Assembly (NCBI GenBank): GCA_013396655.1 | Contig: WBMV01005093.1 | Location: 62,001-126,000 of the forward strand | Reading direction: 5' to 3' | Source: Campylorhamphus procurvoides | Taxonomy: Eukaryota; Chordata; Aves; Passeriformes; Dendrocolaptidae | Length of the DNA: 64,000 nt | Shown: piece by piece, positions 39,501 through 52,000 of the stretch | How positions within the stretch are numbered: position 1 is the stretch's first letter | Layout: each line of letters begins with the position of its first letter | The notes under the pieces: generated by a model | What the model was told of the DNA's origin: nothing | Databases searched by the model: none | The model's input: only the letters and a program-made list of their open reading frames with translations | Position numbers and translations under genes: made by a program

Positions 39501-41982
39501 TGTAATGACTGAGTATGCAAAAATCTCTCAAGGCTGCAGAACATTTCATATGTTAAATAACCTTCAGGGATATTTATTTATAACTGAAGATACAAAGTTC
39601 ACTAGAGAGGACTCAGTTCTTTAATTTGCCAACAGGATGACTAATCAGCAAGTGTGTGCTGGCCCGAACATGCCAGCCATTCAACTCTGCACTGACCAGA
39701 CAATACATGTTATCTGAATATCCCATGGGGATGATCACAGTTCTCAGTGGAAGGTGGGAGGCTACTGAAGCAGAAGTGTGAGAGTTTTGGGAGACAAAGG
39801 AAAAAAATCTCCAGAAATGTACGCATTGGGTATTATGCTGCTCCATGGACAATTTGTTTTCTAATGGGGAAAATTCACAAAATTATTTTATTAGACAGAG
39901 TGAAGGTAAACCAAGACTAGTTCAGACACGGCATCTGGGGTGAGCAGCTTTTAGTGGTGGTTGATTTGATAATATTCCAGGTTGATTGTGGAACTGCTCA
40001 TGGTAAGGTACTATCCCTCAGAACAACTTATTAAGTGAATTGCTATTTCTATTCATATATTCATATTCTCCAGGCTCAAGGACATCCTAATTTATGACCA
40101 ATAGAGGTTTTTGCTGTTTAAACAAACAAACAAAACTCTAGAACTTCTTACCAGCAATTTTTGCAATTCAGATAGCTCATTTTGTATCCCTACTTTTGCT
40201 CCAGCAGTTTTACCATAAGCATTTGTAGGCTAGAGATCTTATTGATGCTTTCCCCCTTTTTGCTAAACAATTTAAGTCTCTAGAAAACAGACAGTACATT
40301 GGCAGGAAAGTACCTCCTTATTTTTCTTGATAATTTCAGTAGCACATATGAGGGCATCTGCTGGAAATGACTAAATCTTATTCTCTTATTGCCACTCTAA
40401 TAAGGTCTGTATTTTTATCTAAGGTAATTGAAATAATACTGATCCTGGTTTGTTGTAGTCTTTACCTGTAGCCAACCTGTGTATTGCACTATTTGAACTC
40501 CACCAGTTTCTCTCAATCCATCTGGAAGGCATGACTTCCAGTTTAAGTATCTTTCAAGGCTTATTTCCCATAGTCCTTCCAAGAATATACATTACAAATA
40601 ACTGTTACAGGTATGCAAATAAACATTTGCTCTTTTCTTCTGAGCATCTCATGCTGCAGGAAAAAAAATCCACACATTCCTGTGCTACTGAATAGGGACT
40701 TGACAAAAGGCCTCACCAAAATTACAGATAACCCTCCCAGTTTATGCAAAATCAAGCCACCAGATGAAAAATCTTGTTCTGAGATGTTTGCTTCATTCTT
40801 AGTTGTAATTAAACTCACAGAGACCAATTTACTTGAATCAGACATGACACAATCTGCAATAAAACCTACAGAATTCAAGCAACATGGTAACAAATACCAG
40901 ACTACTAGATCATACCACTGATCCAAAGGCCAATTTCTATTTGAGTTACTCATGGGGGGAGGTCAATACAAATCAGCTGAGAGCAATGAGAACAAGCTGT
41001 TGACCTAGACTTGAAAGTAACCTACATTTTACCTTAGAAATCTTAAACCAAACTTCACTTCAATCTTAGCTTTACCTGAATATATGTTTCACCTGGCCCA
41101 ACTTCTTTGTGCATCTTATAGCCAGGATAATTACATCCTACTCAACGCTTCTCCAACAAATGAGTGCTTTCTGTTTGTCAGTATCACCAACTATTTAGAA
41201 AACATTCCACTCTTTATATGAGAATCTAAAACTGATGTCTACTGCCATGAAAGTACTGTTAAAATACACACACAAAAAAAAAAGAGAGAAAATGTCTCCT
41301 TAAGAACCACCAATTCAAATATATCTCACTTTGTTGCAGATTCAACTAACTGTAAGTAGAACATCAACAGACAATGCAGATGTTTAGGTTTGGATACCTG
41401 AGACACTCTTTACCTTCTCTTTTTTTCCCCCGTCTTCCCAAAACATTTGATCTGTGGTTAGTGAATCTTGGCTTACAATTACAAATGGCTAGATGTTGAT
41501 TCTCTGTACTGCCTGTAACCCCATAGAAACCAGAAAGCTCATCAGCAGTTCAAGTGTCAACTTGATAATCCAGGAAACTAACAGCAAAACCTGTTTATCA
41601 CCCTTTTTGTCCCTTATTTACCCAAGACACATTTTTGAACACAGTCTGCTGGTGAGAAGACCTTTTCCAACTGGCTAGCAAGCTGTACAGCTCACTCACC
41701 ATGCATGAAAAAAAATATTATCTGGGCAATCAAAAACCTTAACATTATAAACGCCAAAGTTTTCAGTAGGAAATCTTATGTTAGAATTTTTAGCATATTA
41801 GTTCTAATTATACCCTGGGAATTCCCTACCTCTTTTCAATGCAATGTATTAAGTAATAAAAATATTTTTCCTCTCTAGTTGGAGAGTGGGCTTTTCCCTA
41901 ATAAATAATTGAAACTCATTTATTTATGAGAAATGTATGTAATTGGGCAGCTGTAAGTCAGAATGATCAACATATGAATAAC
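36578..41982. other. Intergenic DNA, no gene recognised
   Basis: AT-rich spacer. A pair of inverted 10-mers, gaggggggca (about 39093) and tgcccccctc (about 39184), lies about 80 bp apart. Open frames of 130 codons (40561-40953, minus) and 102 codons (40613-40921, plus) overlap each other on opposite strands, and neither resembles a family I know. Confidence 0.6.
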
Positions 41983-41987
41983 ATTGC

Positions 41988-42635
41988 TGTCCTAGTTTAG
42001 CAGGAGGGACCAGTTATCACTATGTGGGGGTGATTAAAGCTGTGTATTCTACACCCTCTATTCATTCCCCAAGAACAATGGACCATTCGCAGTTTCCGCC
42101 CAGGAAGCTGTTAGCACCTCCACACCCGGCCGGAGGGGGCGTGGGTGCTAATGGGCCATCACCGGTTCAACAATACCCCATGACTCATAGAGTTAATCAC
42201 CCATTGTGTGAGTCCCCGCCCTGGGGGAGGGACTGGGTGCTCCCTGAGGGTACATAAACGGGGCTCAGAAGGACTTGCGCATGCCTCATCGGATCCAGAG
42301 GAGCAGCAGGACCTTGACAGGAGGAAACCACCACTCTCGACCAGACTACGGCCATCATTTCCTGACCAGACCACAGCCATCATCTACACCAACAGGTTCT
42401 TCACTTCTTCTTTTTGCTTAGGACTTAGGGGAACCACGTGAGTCTCAGCACCAGGGCTAACAAACCCCTCTGGGCTTGTGCCCTGGGACACTGGGTTATA
42501 CTGTTGGGGTTTTGGTGAGTTTTCTCTTGTGTCAGTGTATTTATGGTAATATCTTTCATTAAATTGTAACTCTGACTTAAAATCTCTCTTGTGGTGGGTC
42601 CGTTTCTCCTGCTGGTTTACCTCTAAACCAGTACA
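41988..42635 (+). mobile_element. Complete 648-bp ERVL-like solo LTR (copy 3)
   Basis: Starts TGTCCTAGTTTAGCAGGAG and ends CTCTAAACCAGTACA, with a 5-bp target duplication attgc at 41983-41987 and 42636-42640. A TATA-like CATAAA lies near 42253 and ATTAAA at 42558-42563. The 3' end is an imperfect palindrome (ctggtttacctctaaaccag) and the element ends are partly inverted copies of each other. There are no internal ERV genes, so it is a solo LTR from LTR-LTR recombination. Its 5' 410 bp match the LTRs at 4407 and (first 140 bp) 30489; the 3' 238 bp are unlike the 4407 copy. Several ATG-initiated frames inside it are not genes. Confidence 0.9.
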
Positions 42636-42640
42636 ATTGC

Positions 42641-45320
42641 TTATGAACACCAACAGAGTAAGGTTGAACCTTTAGGTTGAACCCTAACCCTAAAATGGCT
42701 TAGCTACAATATAGGAAGTGAAAAATATAGGCCTAAATTAACGGTTCCTTTAAGGAGATTACACTCGTTCTTTCATATTAAAAATTCCTCTTTCACTCAG
42801 CATCTCACTTCACCACTACAGAAAGGTCATATGTGTGCGGTTCTTTCAGAAATAAGGAGACGAGAGACTGAATTCTCTTTTTCTGTAATTAATTCATTGC
42901 TGCTTCTGCTTGGATGTATTTCTTTCTGTCAAATAGCAGAGTCACTGTGCCTGAATGAATCAGGACAGCAAAACAGTTGTGACTGCATTAATGCAAAGGT
43001 ATTTATGGAAATAAAATTGACAGTAAAAACATGCATTTATTTTCCAAGTAGAGCTCACTAATAGGTGGCATTCTTCTAATACAATGATTTATGTTATGCA
43101 GTATAATTTAAACTTAGTTTAGCTGTAGTCTCAACAAGCAGTCAATTAGGACAGTTGGAATGAGAGTCAGACCAGACCCAGGGAGTTTTCTGTTTTCTGT
43201 TTTAAAAAGCCTGATACAAGTGGAAAGACTCCAACTGACCACTGTGTGGTCTGTCTCACATACCTTGCCTTTATCTATAACTCCTGTTTTTATTACCTTT
43301 TTTTTTCCCCCCCCGGCTTTCATTTTTTGCCTTTGTCTTACAAACTTGCTCCTTCCTCGTTGTTACATTCCCTTTCTGCCTTGTTTCTTTTCCTCCTACA
43401 AACAAAGACGATATTTATCTTCGCGTGGTTTCCTGCACACTCTTACAAGGCTCTGGAACAACTGAACATGTTAAAAAATTACAAGCCATTCCCATGCATA
43501 TTCACCTAACCACACTGTTGGCTTTTGCCTTTGTCAAATTCCCCAAAACAAGACATTTTAAATACTTGCTTCCATTTTCATGACATTTCAGATCAGAAGG
43601 GATTGTCATATCATTTGCTGCAACACTGACCCTGGCAAGTTTAAATCAAATTATGTATAAATAACTAAAATAACTGATACCAAGCTGTCCCAAGCTTCTT
43701 CAATGGCACAACATGGATCACATACTCTGTACCTGAATTGTCCTCAAGTGATTATAGTGGGAAGATCAGGCCTTTTGCTTTCTGCCAAGTTTATCTGAAA
43801 GGCTGCTCAGTCCAAAACCACAAATGATTATCAGATTTTAAGTGCATGATCAGACATACCAAGAAGAAATATGGGAAAAAGATTCTCTGATCAGTAGAAG
43901 ACAGTAGCCCCTCTTATCTAACATTCTTCTTCAGTTTACAGTCCAGTATCTGTGGACTGGGAAAAAAAAGCTTTCCTAATTCTATAGGAGATCAACAGAA
44001 ACCTCCAAACAACAAGATCATGCAGAAGGCTAGACCAGCATAAAGATGCAATACTGTATGAGCATTGGCACTTCTATGTGCATATTTTAATCCTGCAAGA
44101 GAAACTTCTTGAACAGAAGAGTGTACAAGCAGGTACTGAATGCACCAGTTACTAAATGCTGGAGCTGTGTGCCAAAGCAAAAGTAAAGAATTTTACAGTT
44201 CATTTACAGCCCAGATTGTTTTTCACAGTAAAACAGTAGCAATAGCCATTTAAGTGTCACTGCTCACCCAGTGGCTTCGACGTTCTGGTCTCTCTTTTCT
44301 TATCAAACTGCCACTTCCCACAGTGTAGCTTCAGGAAACTGTATCCCACTTTAACTATAAGCAGCTGTTGACTCAATTGACAGTAATTACTACTTGCAAG
44401 AAGTCACACAGTTATTTTCTACTAATTGTTGTATTTTCAGTAATCCCAGTTACAAATGATACTATTTTTTTTTGCTTTCATTCCTTACATTGTACTTTCC
44501 AATTTGCTGAAATTTTAGTAATTCATCTTGTAAAGCTTTTCTGTGGTGAATTGTACATGGTCATGAGTACATCTACTCCTCCCTAGCAGCTTTTTAACTT
44601 GTTCAGCAGCTTCAGCCTCACTAAACAAAAGGGGAGCACCTCACAAATATGAAGTACTTACACATTATGTGAAAGTAAGACTTTGGTAGAGTGCAAAAAG
44701 TTCAGACCCTCAACTGTACTACATACCAATTAAGTCACACGAGAGAGACACCAAGAAGTAGACTTAATTATTTTTGCTGTTCCCAAAACTAGTTGCTTTT
44801 ACTTCTACTGGCTAAAGTACCCACGCTATCATCCTGTTAGTTGACTAAGCACTTTAGTGCAAATTTCATTCAAAAATACAGATTAATGCTCTTCAGTAAA
44901 TCACTATTCCTAGGTGGCTTCGTTCTATTACTCCGTCCAAAACTCAGTGCTGACCTTTGTTTTGGGAAAAAGGCATCCCTCTTCGCACATCCAAGTGCAA
45001 AGGCTCTAATTTGCAAAATTCTTTGTTTTGACCTGAAACAGTGTATTTTTTTACGGTGAGGACTCAGACCTGCGTTTAGCGTTTTGGTTTCAGACTTTTA
45101 CGCCAAACTGCTCCTCAACCCAGTCTGAATCAGAACCACCGAGTGCCAGGAGGCACCCTGAACTGAGAAAAAGAGGTTTATTTTGCCACAGGCGTTCGTA
45201 AGTATTTTTAAAGCCTCAAAAAGCCTCGTTGGGGAATTCGTTGTATGACGGAAAGTAGTTCGAACACCTTTCCTAGGCTGGTCGCAAAGGCGCCCTCAGG
45301 AAGGCTCGACCAGCTATTCC
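42641..45320. other. Proximal upstream region of ASPH, nothing certain
   Basis: AT-rich at first and becoming more GC- and CpG-rich from about 45060. Two telomere-like ccctaa units lie at 42682-42693, just right of the LTR. A T-run/C-run junction lies near 43302-43315. The piece at 45120-45200 contains tttatttt followed by gcc and might be a worn antisense LTR tail, but this is not established. No gene upstream of ASPH is seen. Confidence 0.5.
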
Positions 45321-45589
45321 ACAGAATCAATCACAGGATGGATGAGGTTGGAGGGGACCACAGTGGGTCACCTCATCCAACCTTTCTGCTCCAGCAGGGT
45401 CATCCTAGAACCCATGGCACAGGAGGTTCTGGAATATCTCCAGTGGGAGACACTCCATGGCCTCTCTGGCCAATCTGTTCCAGGGGACAGTCGCCTGCAC
45501 AGTGAAGCTCTTCCTCAAGTCCAGCTGGAGAGTCCTGTGCATCACGTACTGCCCGTGTCGCATTGCCCGGCACCACTGAGAAGAGCCTG
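45321..45589 (-). mobile_element. CR1 LINE 3' fragment next to the ASPH promoter
   Basis: The + strand runs cagaatcaatcacaggatgg, then gaggttggaggggaccacag, ctctctggccaatctgttcc and gcattgcccggcaccactga. This is the antisense of a CR1 3' region of the type common near bird genes. The 3' end of the element is at the left. It ends at the N at 45590, just 41 bases before the ASPH start codon as assembled. Because of the gap, the true distance from the promoter is unknown. Confidence 0.85.
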
Positions 45590-45590
45590 N

Positions 45591-46090
45591 GTTTCAGCTC
45601 CGCCCCCTGCGCGGCCCGACGGGAGGTGCGATGGCCTCGCGCAAGAGCTCCAGAGGCGCCGGCGGCAGCCCCAGCCCCGGCTCCAAGAGAGGTGAGCNTC
45701 GTCCCCGCTCCCTTAAGACATTTATGCGCACCCATGATGTTTCCCTGGATGCGGGGAGCGGTTTAAGGCGCGGGGCGGGACGCTTTGAGCGGAGTCTCCC
45801 TGGGGACNGAGGCGATGGGGGGCTGCGCCTTCCTCCGCCTTCCCCCGCCTGCCCTCCTCCGGCGCTGCGGGAACTGGGGAGGGGGACACGGGGTCCGATG
45901 ACCGAGACCTGTCCGCCGCATTCCCGCCCTTCCCTATCGGGGGAGTTCACGTGGAGGGAGAACTTGCGGGGCCTGGGCGGCAGGGACGCCCCTCGGAGGC
46001 TCCCCAGAAGGGGTGGGGGGAGCGCCGGGCAGGCCTCGGCATCCCTGGGCGTCCGTCCCTCAGAACTCTTCCTTCGGGAGGTGGGGGTAG
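45591..46090 (+). promoter_or_regulatory. ASPH: CpG-island promoter P1 of ASPH
   Basis: The sequence changes abruptly from AT-rich to very GC- and CpG-rich around the first coding exon, with a GC box CCGCCCC at 45600-45606, 25 bp before the start codon, and no TATA box. This fits the ubiquitously active first promoter of the human ASPH locus. Three N bases (45590, 45698, 45808) in or next to it indicate missing GC-rich sequence, so the transcription start and part of the 5' UTR may be absent. The long GC-rich open frames on both strands here (up to 250 codons antisense) follow from composition and are not genes. Confidence 0.7.
45631..45691 (+). CDS. ASPH: ASPH coding exon 1 (P1 first exon)
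   Basis: Encodes the first 20 residues of aspartyl beta-hydroxylase, MASRKSSRGAGG followed by SPSPGSKR, plus the first base of codon 21. The start has a strong context (G at -3 and at +4). The exon ends AGAG before the donor gtgagc at 45692, in phase 1, so with exon 2 it reads ...SKR-ETKHGG. Human ASPH also begins with a short basic, Ser/Gly-rich cytoplasmic segment before ETKHGG, which together with exon 2 identifies the gene. ASPH is a type II ER membrane protein whose C-terminal lumenal domain hydroxylates Asp/Asn in EGF-like domains; that domain and the junctate Ca-binding regions lie beyond the window. An N at 45698 interrupts the start of the intron but not the donor. Initiation here gives the hydroxylase and junctate-type isoforms, by analogy with the human locus. 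Confidence 0.88.
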
Positions 46091-49000
46091 AACCGGGATG
46101 CTCCACGCTCAAGTCGCTGTTATTCTTGTGTCCAGACTTGGATTTGGAATATCTCTTCAGGCTGACCTGGTTAGCAACGCTGGTCGCTAGATCTGAGTTA
46201 TTAGATCTGTGGTAGGTGAAGCATCTGAGCTGATGGTTTCTGTAAGTATGGAGGGAAGGAGGAATAACCTTGGGAAAATGCGAGCAGTAGGTTTTATGAG
46301 GCAGCGATCTCCACACACCCCACCTTGCCAGTACAGAACCTCTCAAGAAATCTGACTATTCATGCACTGCTGCGTGTGGACAATTTAAGCAGCATTTCTA
46401 AGCATAGCAGAACATACTTGAAAGAGGAAAAGGTGTCCATACTTTTGGAGTCACTGCAACCATGCACGCCACACTGAAGGGAGGCAGTGCTCTTTTCACA
46501 GATCGAATGTTTTTGTGTTGTAGCATCTTTGGTTTCGAGCTTCATGTGCACAGAGCTCCAGTGGTGAAATGTGGTGATGACACAGAAATGGTATCTTGTC
46601 CCTCTTTGAAGATAGCAATAGTAAAGACAACAGTGTTAATTAAAGGAGGAATCATATAGGATTAGCTTAGCTGTCACATGATGAATTAAGAGGGAAAGAT
46701 TTCAAATATACTTAAGCTCCAAAGAGTTTAGAGATGATGTTGCCATGTTCATAGAAGTGGTATTAGGGTTTTTTAAAAAAAAATTTCTTCTGTTTTTAAA
46801 TCCTTTTTCAATTTTTGTCCTATGCTGTAGAGTCTATATTAATTACACTTTTTGCTTGGACTTGAGATGTTCTGATTACCAGTATTCAACATGCTGATTA
46901 CAGATTTTCAATTATGTTGCATTAAAAGCATGCATCCCTGGTGTAATTTTGGATACCAAATGTGGTACTCTAAATATTTTAAATATCAGTCTAAAGGTTT
47001 GTCAACATCTGAAAACTAAATTTATCGGTAAACTGAATCTCTGAATAAAAAAAATATTCCATAGGCTTTTATTTGCAGTCTGAGTAAAATATTCTCTCTT
47101 TGTATTAAAAGATATCTTTGAGGGGATGAAGCAGCCTGGGTAACATTTAGGCACTCTTGTAATGTGTAACCTCTTGAATTTAGACAAGTGTTTTGCTAGT
47201 TTCAGACACTCCCAGTTAGAATCTCTTGGACAGCCGTAGCAATTACAGCATGAAGCTGATGCTGTTGTCACAGTTGCAGCTGCAGAAGGAGGAGGTAAGG
47301 GATGATTACTCCTCTGCGAATAAGCGAACAGCTAGAGGAGCAGAGTCTTCACAGCAGCCAAGGGATGTGAAAATGAGATGAGGAAGTATTTTTGAGATAG
47401 TGAGACTGTGAAGTCTGAAAACCTCAGTCTGAGGCAGTTCTTCCTTGACAGAAGTATTCACTTTCACAGCAGTTCTCGGGAGAGGATGTGGCTTCTTGCC
47501 AAGGCCTTGCTCACAGCTCTGAAACCACTGAGGGTAACAGCTTATCTCAAAATCTGTGCACTCAAGACAATGCCTGCATGAATGTAGTAATCTGCTTTTA
47601 GGTTTCTGCATCACAAAATATTTACAGTAATCTTACAAAGAGATCAAGTCCAAAATAGTTCTAACTGTAGTTTATATAGATGTTTTTGGATACATTGAAA
47701 TGTCGGAAGTGGAATTAAATATTTTTTAGAAATAGAACTCTACCTTTTACTTTCAGAAATCCTATACTAGAAACTGTCTAATCAGTCCTAATTAAGAAAA
47801 TATCTATGTATTTAAGCTTTTTACTGCTACTCATGGATGCTTCTTTGAAAATGACATTTACAGAATTGTGTGACTATGCCACTGATTTTATCTGGAGTGC
47901 AGAAGTGAAAACCAGGGAAAAATTTGAGGATACTTACAGAGGGAAATATGTTTGTTATTATCGCTACTGGAAACTTTGGCTTCTTGTCACTAGTCTACAG
48001 AATCCATTGTAAAGATTTGGCCTCTCTAAATGGAGAATATCAGTTTTAAACAGCTAGATTAATTAATAGATACTTGCTACAATATTACCTGTAGCTTGGT
48101 TTAGATGAAGGACAATTTTGGTGCAGGAACAAATGCATGTCACCTAGTCATGAATTAATTCCCTCAGATTTCATGAGATCTGAAATTTGGAAATGTCTGT
48201 GGCATTAGCAGGTGCCTGTGAAGAACCCTTCCAGCAAGAGTGAGGATCAGCAGCCTAGCTACTATTGAAATACAGATGGTTGAAAAATTATGGATTACTT
48301 TGTAATCTATGCTTGCTTGTAGAAGTAGGAGCACTGTTAAGACATTTATCATTATGTTGCTGTGTGTGTTTCTTTTCTCTTACAGTAAATAAGTTAGAAC
48401 TTACTTAAACATAATTCTTACTGATCGTATAGTTGTGCAATAATTGTTGTCTGTTTTACTTGCATTTTGAAAGCCAAGTGGGAGAGTTCCCCATTAAGTT
48501 AGGCACTATACAATTTCCAGCACAAGGCATTGTCTGTATCTACAGACAACTGTATTTTATATTAAAACAAACATAATCCTACCTCTGCTAGTTCTGAGGC
48601 TGTGTTGACTTCAGTCTCTGTGCTGATAAAGAACTTTACTGTTGCTTTGATAAATTTTCTTTAATCTCCACAGTAATGATTGAGAATCTTCTGACATCCC
48701 CTACTTTGCTCTGCAGGTTCCCAGAAGATGTTACTTTTCACTTTTTTCTGTTTTAACGGTGTGGTTTCCTTGTATTTGCAAATGTTTTGCCAAACTTTTA
48801 CTCTTTTTATTCATCTTTTGGACCATCTTAAAATCCCTTAATGTAATTCTCTGATTAAGTTTTGGCTCTTCAAGTTTTCTCAGATTTGTTTGGCATTTTT
48901 TTGGTATGCATTCAGGTTGAACTGATGTTCTTATCCAAATGTAATTTTGTGCTAACATTACTACTTCTTAATTTACCTGTATCACTTCTAGAAAGAAGCT

Positions 49001-52000
49001 GTGCCTGCTAATTTGCAGGAACTTTCACTTTTTATCTCATCTCTTTTGTAAAGACTGCTTCATACTGTACTTTCTCTGGGTGAGGCTCCTCATTAGCTTT
49101 TTAGTTTACCTAAAGAGCAGACAAAGTTCATCATCAAAACAGGTTACTTTTTACCTGCTGAAGCTCTTTTGTTGGCCTTTGGGAACAATACTTGAAGTGG
49201 GATGCCTGTGCATTCTCTGGTCTCTCCGAGCTACCCAGCTGCTGTGCTGTAGTATAAGATCTAATTTTCTTACACTGTGGATTCTGTTTAAATATGATGC
49301 TTCTATCTAAAAATTCTGTCTCTCTTAATTTTTATCTTGAACTACTGTCCAGTGTGCTTGTTTATGCTGTTGACTTTACTGTTGTGTAGTGTATAATCTG
49401 TTTTCTTGTGTTAAAATCCATCCATTATTTCCTTCTTTATGTTTACTGTAGTCCTTAAGAAGAAAGATGCTAAGGTGTTGGAGGTCATAACTGAGATATA
49501 AATTAGGGATGCTCTGTGGGGCTTAGCAAAGACTTTGAATTATCAAAGTGTTTGCTGACCAAAAGTGATCAAGGTTGAAGTGTTTGGTGGACTAAAATGA
49601 ATTCTTATGAATTCAGTTAGTATCCTGCTTAGTGCCTTGATTTTGCTATTTAAACCCAAGGTTCAAATGTTTTCTTGTAACGTTTTTGATCTTCAGAAGT
49701 ATACACTGGATTGTTATTAATGTTAGACTTGCTATCTGTCTATTGTAGACAAATGAGAAATATTTTGTGTCTCATTGATGGCAATTTTTTATACTGTTTC
49801 AGTGTTTTCTTCAGCAAGCTTATTTTGTTTTCGTAGTTGCTTACGATTAGTTGAAGATCTTGAATTTTTACCATTAGTGCCAGATACTATTTTTTAAACA
49901 ATTTGACACAGACTGGTAAAAAAACCCATGTCTCTGTATTTGGAACAAAATGGATTTAACTAGGAAAGTTGATTGTGACTTGTGAGACTAATCCTAGATA
50001 TCCGAATTTTAATGACATTTGTGTACCAGTTATCTTAAAGCTAACCATAGCTTTCAAAGTATGAGTTGCTCATGTCAGGGGCAAAGTACCTAAATAACAA
50101 CTGTGTGCATACTTCCTTCCTAAATCTTCAGGAAACCCTAAACCACACTAATACAAATAACAAACCCATGAAAATGTAGACAGCAGTCTCTTTCTGATTC
50201 ATCTGTCAGCCTTGTGTCTTGTTCAGCATGGCATTTCTGGAAAATGTTTTAACATATTGTAAAATAATCTACAAAATTAAAAATTGATAGCAACAGTAAT
50301 GATCCAAACATCTGTAATTTACATGATATGTTGCAGCAGTGCCACTAGTGAAATTACTGGATTTGCTGGTTTTCTTTTTCTTTTCCCTTTTTTTAAATGT
50401 CCTGTACAAAACTTGAGGCGGCAGCTCTTCAAGCAAATCTGTTCTCTTATCTCTGATTGTATGAGTGTGATACAAATAACGTTCTTAAAATCGTTAATGC
50501 AGGTATTCCTCTGCATACATGAGCAGATTTGCATTGGGATAATGAATCCTTGATGTAACTCGTGATTCATTTGTCTATAACTACAGTCAAGTGAGCTCTA
50601 GAAAAACAACCCTGACATCTCTTAGGTTTATCTGAAGGAAACTTTCTCTATGCTGTTTGGTATTGGAAGATACAGTAACCGACTGCCAAGGTCACCGTGC
50701 AATGAAAAACAATCAATTCAAAAACGGTATATGCTTTTATGACTTATTTTTCCATCTTGCCTGGTATTTGGATTTCTTTGCTTTGGGTTTTAAGATTAGT
50801 GCTTAAGCGTAGTAGGATTGACATAAGTACAAAGAGAGCATGATACTTTCTATCAGTAGTTTTTCTCCTGAAGGATTGTGGAGCACTGGGAGATTCGTCT
50901 CCACACTTCCAGTGATGCTTGCTGCTACTTAATGAAGATGTCAAGGAAAGTTCTCATGTCCCTTTTGATCCAATGTGGGCTGAAATCTTGGGCCTGCTCT
51001 GTGTTTTCTAATGTATATTACCAGTATGCAGGAAGTCATTGTGGACTTAAAGATATTATTCATGGTGCTTCAAATATGGAGGAAACTTGCATTTCACATC
51101 TGCAAGGTTGTTTGTTTTAACATACTTTTTAAGCATTTTGCTAAGTTTAAGTGGTACATGAAGTAATCTTTTCAACAGCCTTTTGAGGATAAGACTTATT
51201 TAAAATGTTACGTGGAGAACCTAAAGTATCTGTACTACTGGGGAGACAGAAAGGTAGAGTATAATTCTCATACTCCTCAGTTCTCAGATTTGGCAATTCC
51301 TCTGAGAATGCCCATTTCCCATTTGATGGGAAATGATCCCATTTCCCCATCAGAGATCATAGATAGTGTAGGTTCAGACCCCAAGAATGTGTATTATATT
51401 GGGGAATTAAGAATTACTTTTATAAATACATATATAGGTCAGTGCTATAGTTTGAGATTGCTCTGCAGTCTTCCTCTTTTCAATTCCCCTTCCCTGTACC
51501 TGAATTATTGGCTGTGCAGGTGCAAGTTGAACCACACAGTGCAGGGAACTGATAAGCAGAAACCTGTTTCTCTTTGTTTTTTACCCCCCGAGTGGCTCAG
51601 TGCACAGCTTCCTGGAAGGTCATCTGGGGAGAAATGAAGAGATGACAATGAGTGGGTGGGTCTCAGGGGTGGGTGAGATTGACTCTAGAGCTTTATGTTT
51701 GTTCATGTCATCATGGATCCATGGTGTGAACATAGAAAAGTGAATAGTTTGGTTGGCTATGCAAATGTAATAGCTGGATGTGTAAGGGCTTCAATAAAGA
51801 CAACAAAATTTACAGCAGTAGAAGGCCTGTGTGTTAGGACTAATTACAGAGTGCATGAAAAGTTGAGATTTCAATATTGCTGTCTGTACACTGAAAACCC
51901 CTCGACTGATCACCTGTACCAAGGGAAAGGGTTTATTTTCAGCTGGAATCACTTTGAAACATGTAATATGAGTTCCTGTGCTAATTCTTCATTGAATTCT

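Noticed and set aside
40561..40953. 130-codon minus-strand frame overlapping a 102-codon plus-strand frame
   Set aside because: Opposite-strand overlapping frames with no family resemblance, codon signal or splice context. A distant resemblance of this stretch to an old CR1 region was too weak to claim.
42024..42653. Several 70-90 codon frames on both strands
   Set aside because: All lie within or across the edge of the 648-bp solo LTR, which has no coding function.
45110..45230. Possible antisense LTR tail (minus strand: an aataaacctcttttt motif, then ggtgcctcctggcactcggt)
   Set aside because: Looks like a polyadenylation/U5 segment, but no TG/CA boundaries or target duplication could be found, and promoter-proximal unique sequence is equally likely.
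45594..46346. 250-codon open frame on the minus strand, and a 194-codon frame on the plus strand at 45631-46215
   Set aside because: Both arise from GC-rich CpG-island composition and read through unknown bases. The true coding segment ends at the splice donor at 45692; the rest has no recognisable domain.
51212..51637. 141-codon plus-strand open frame in ASPH intron 1
   Set aside because: No recognised domain and no splice-compatible link to ASPH exons; such lengths occur by chance in 64 kb.
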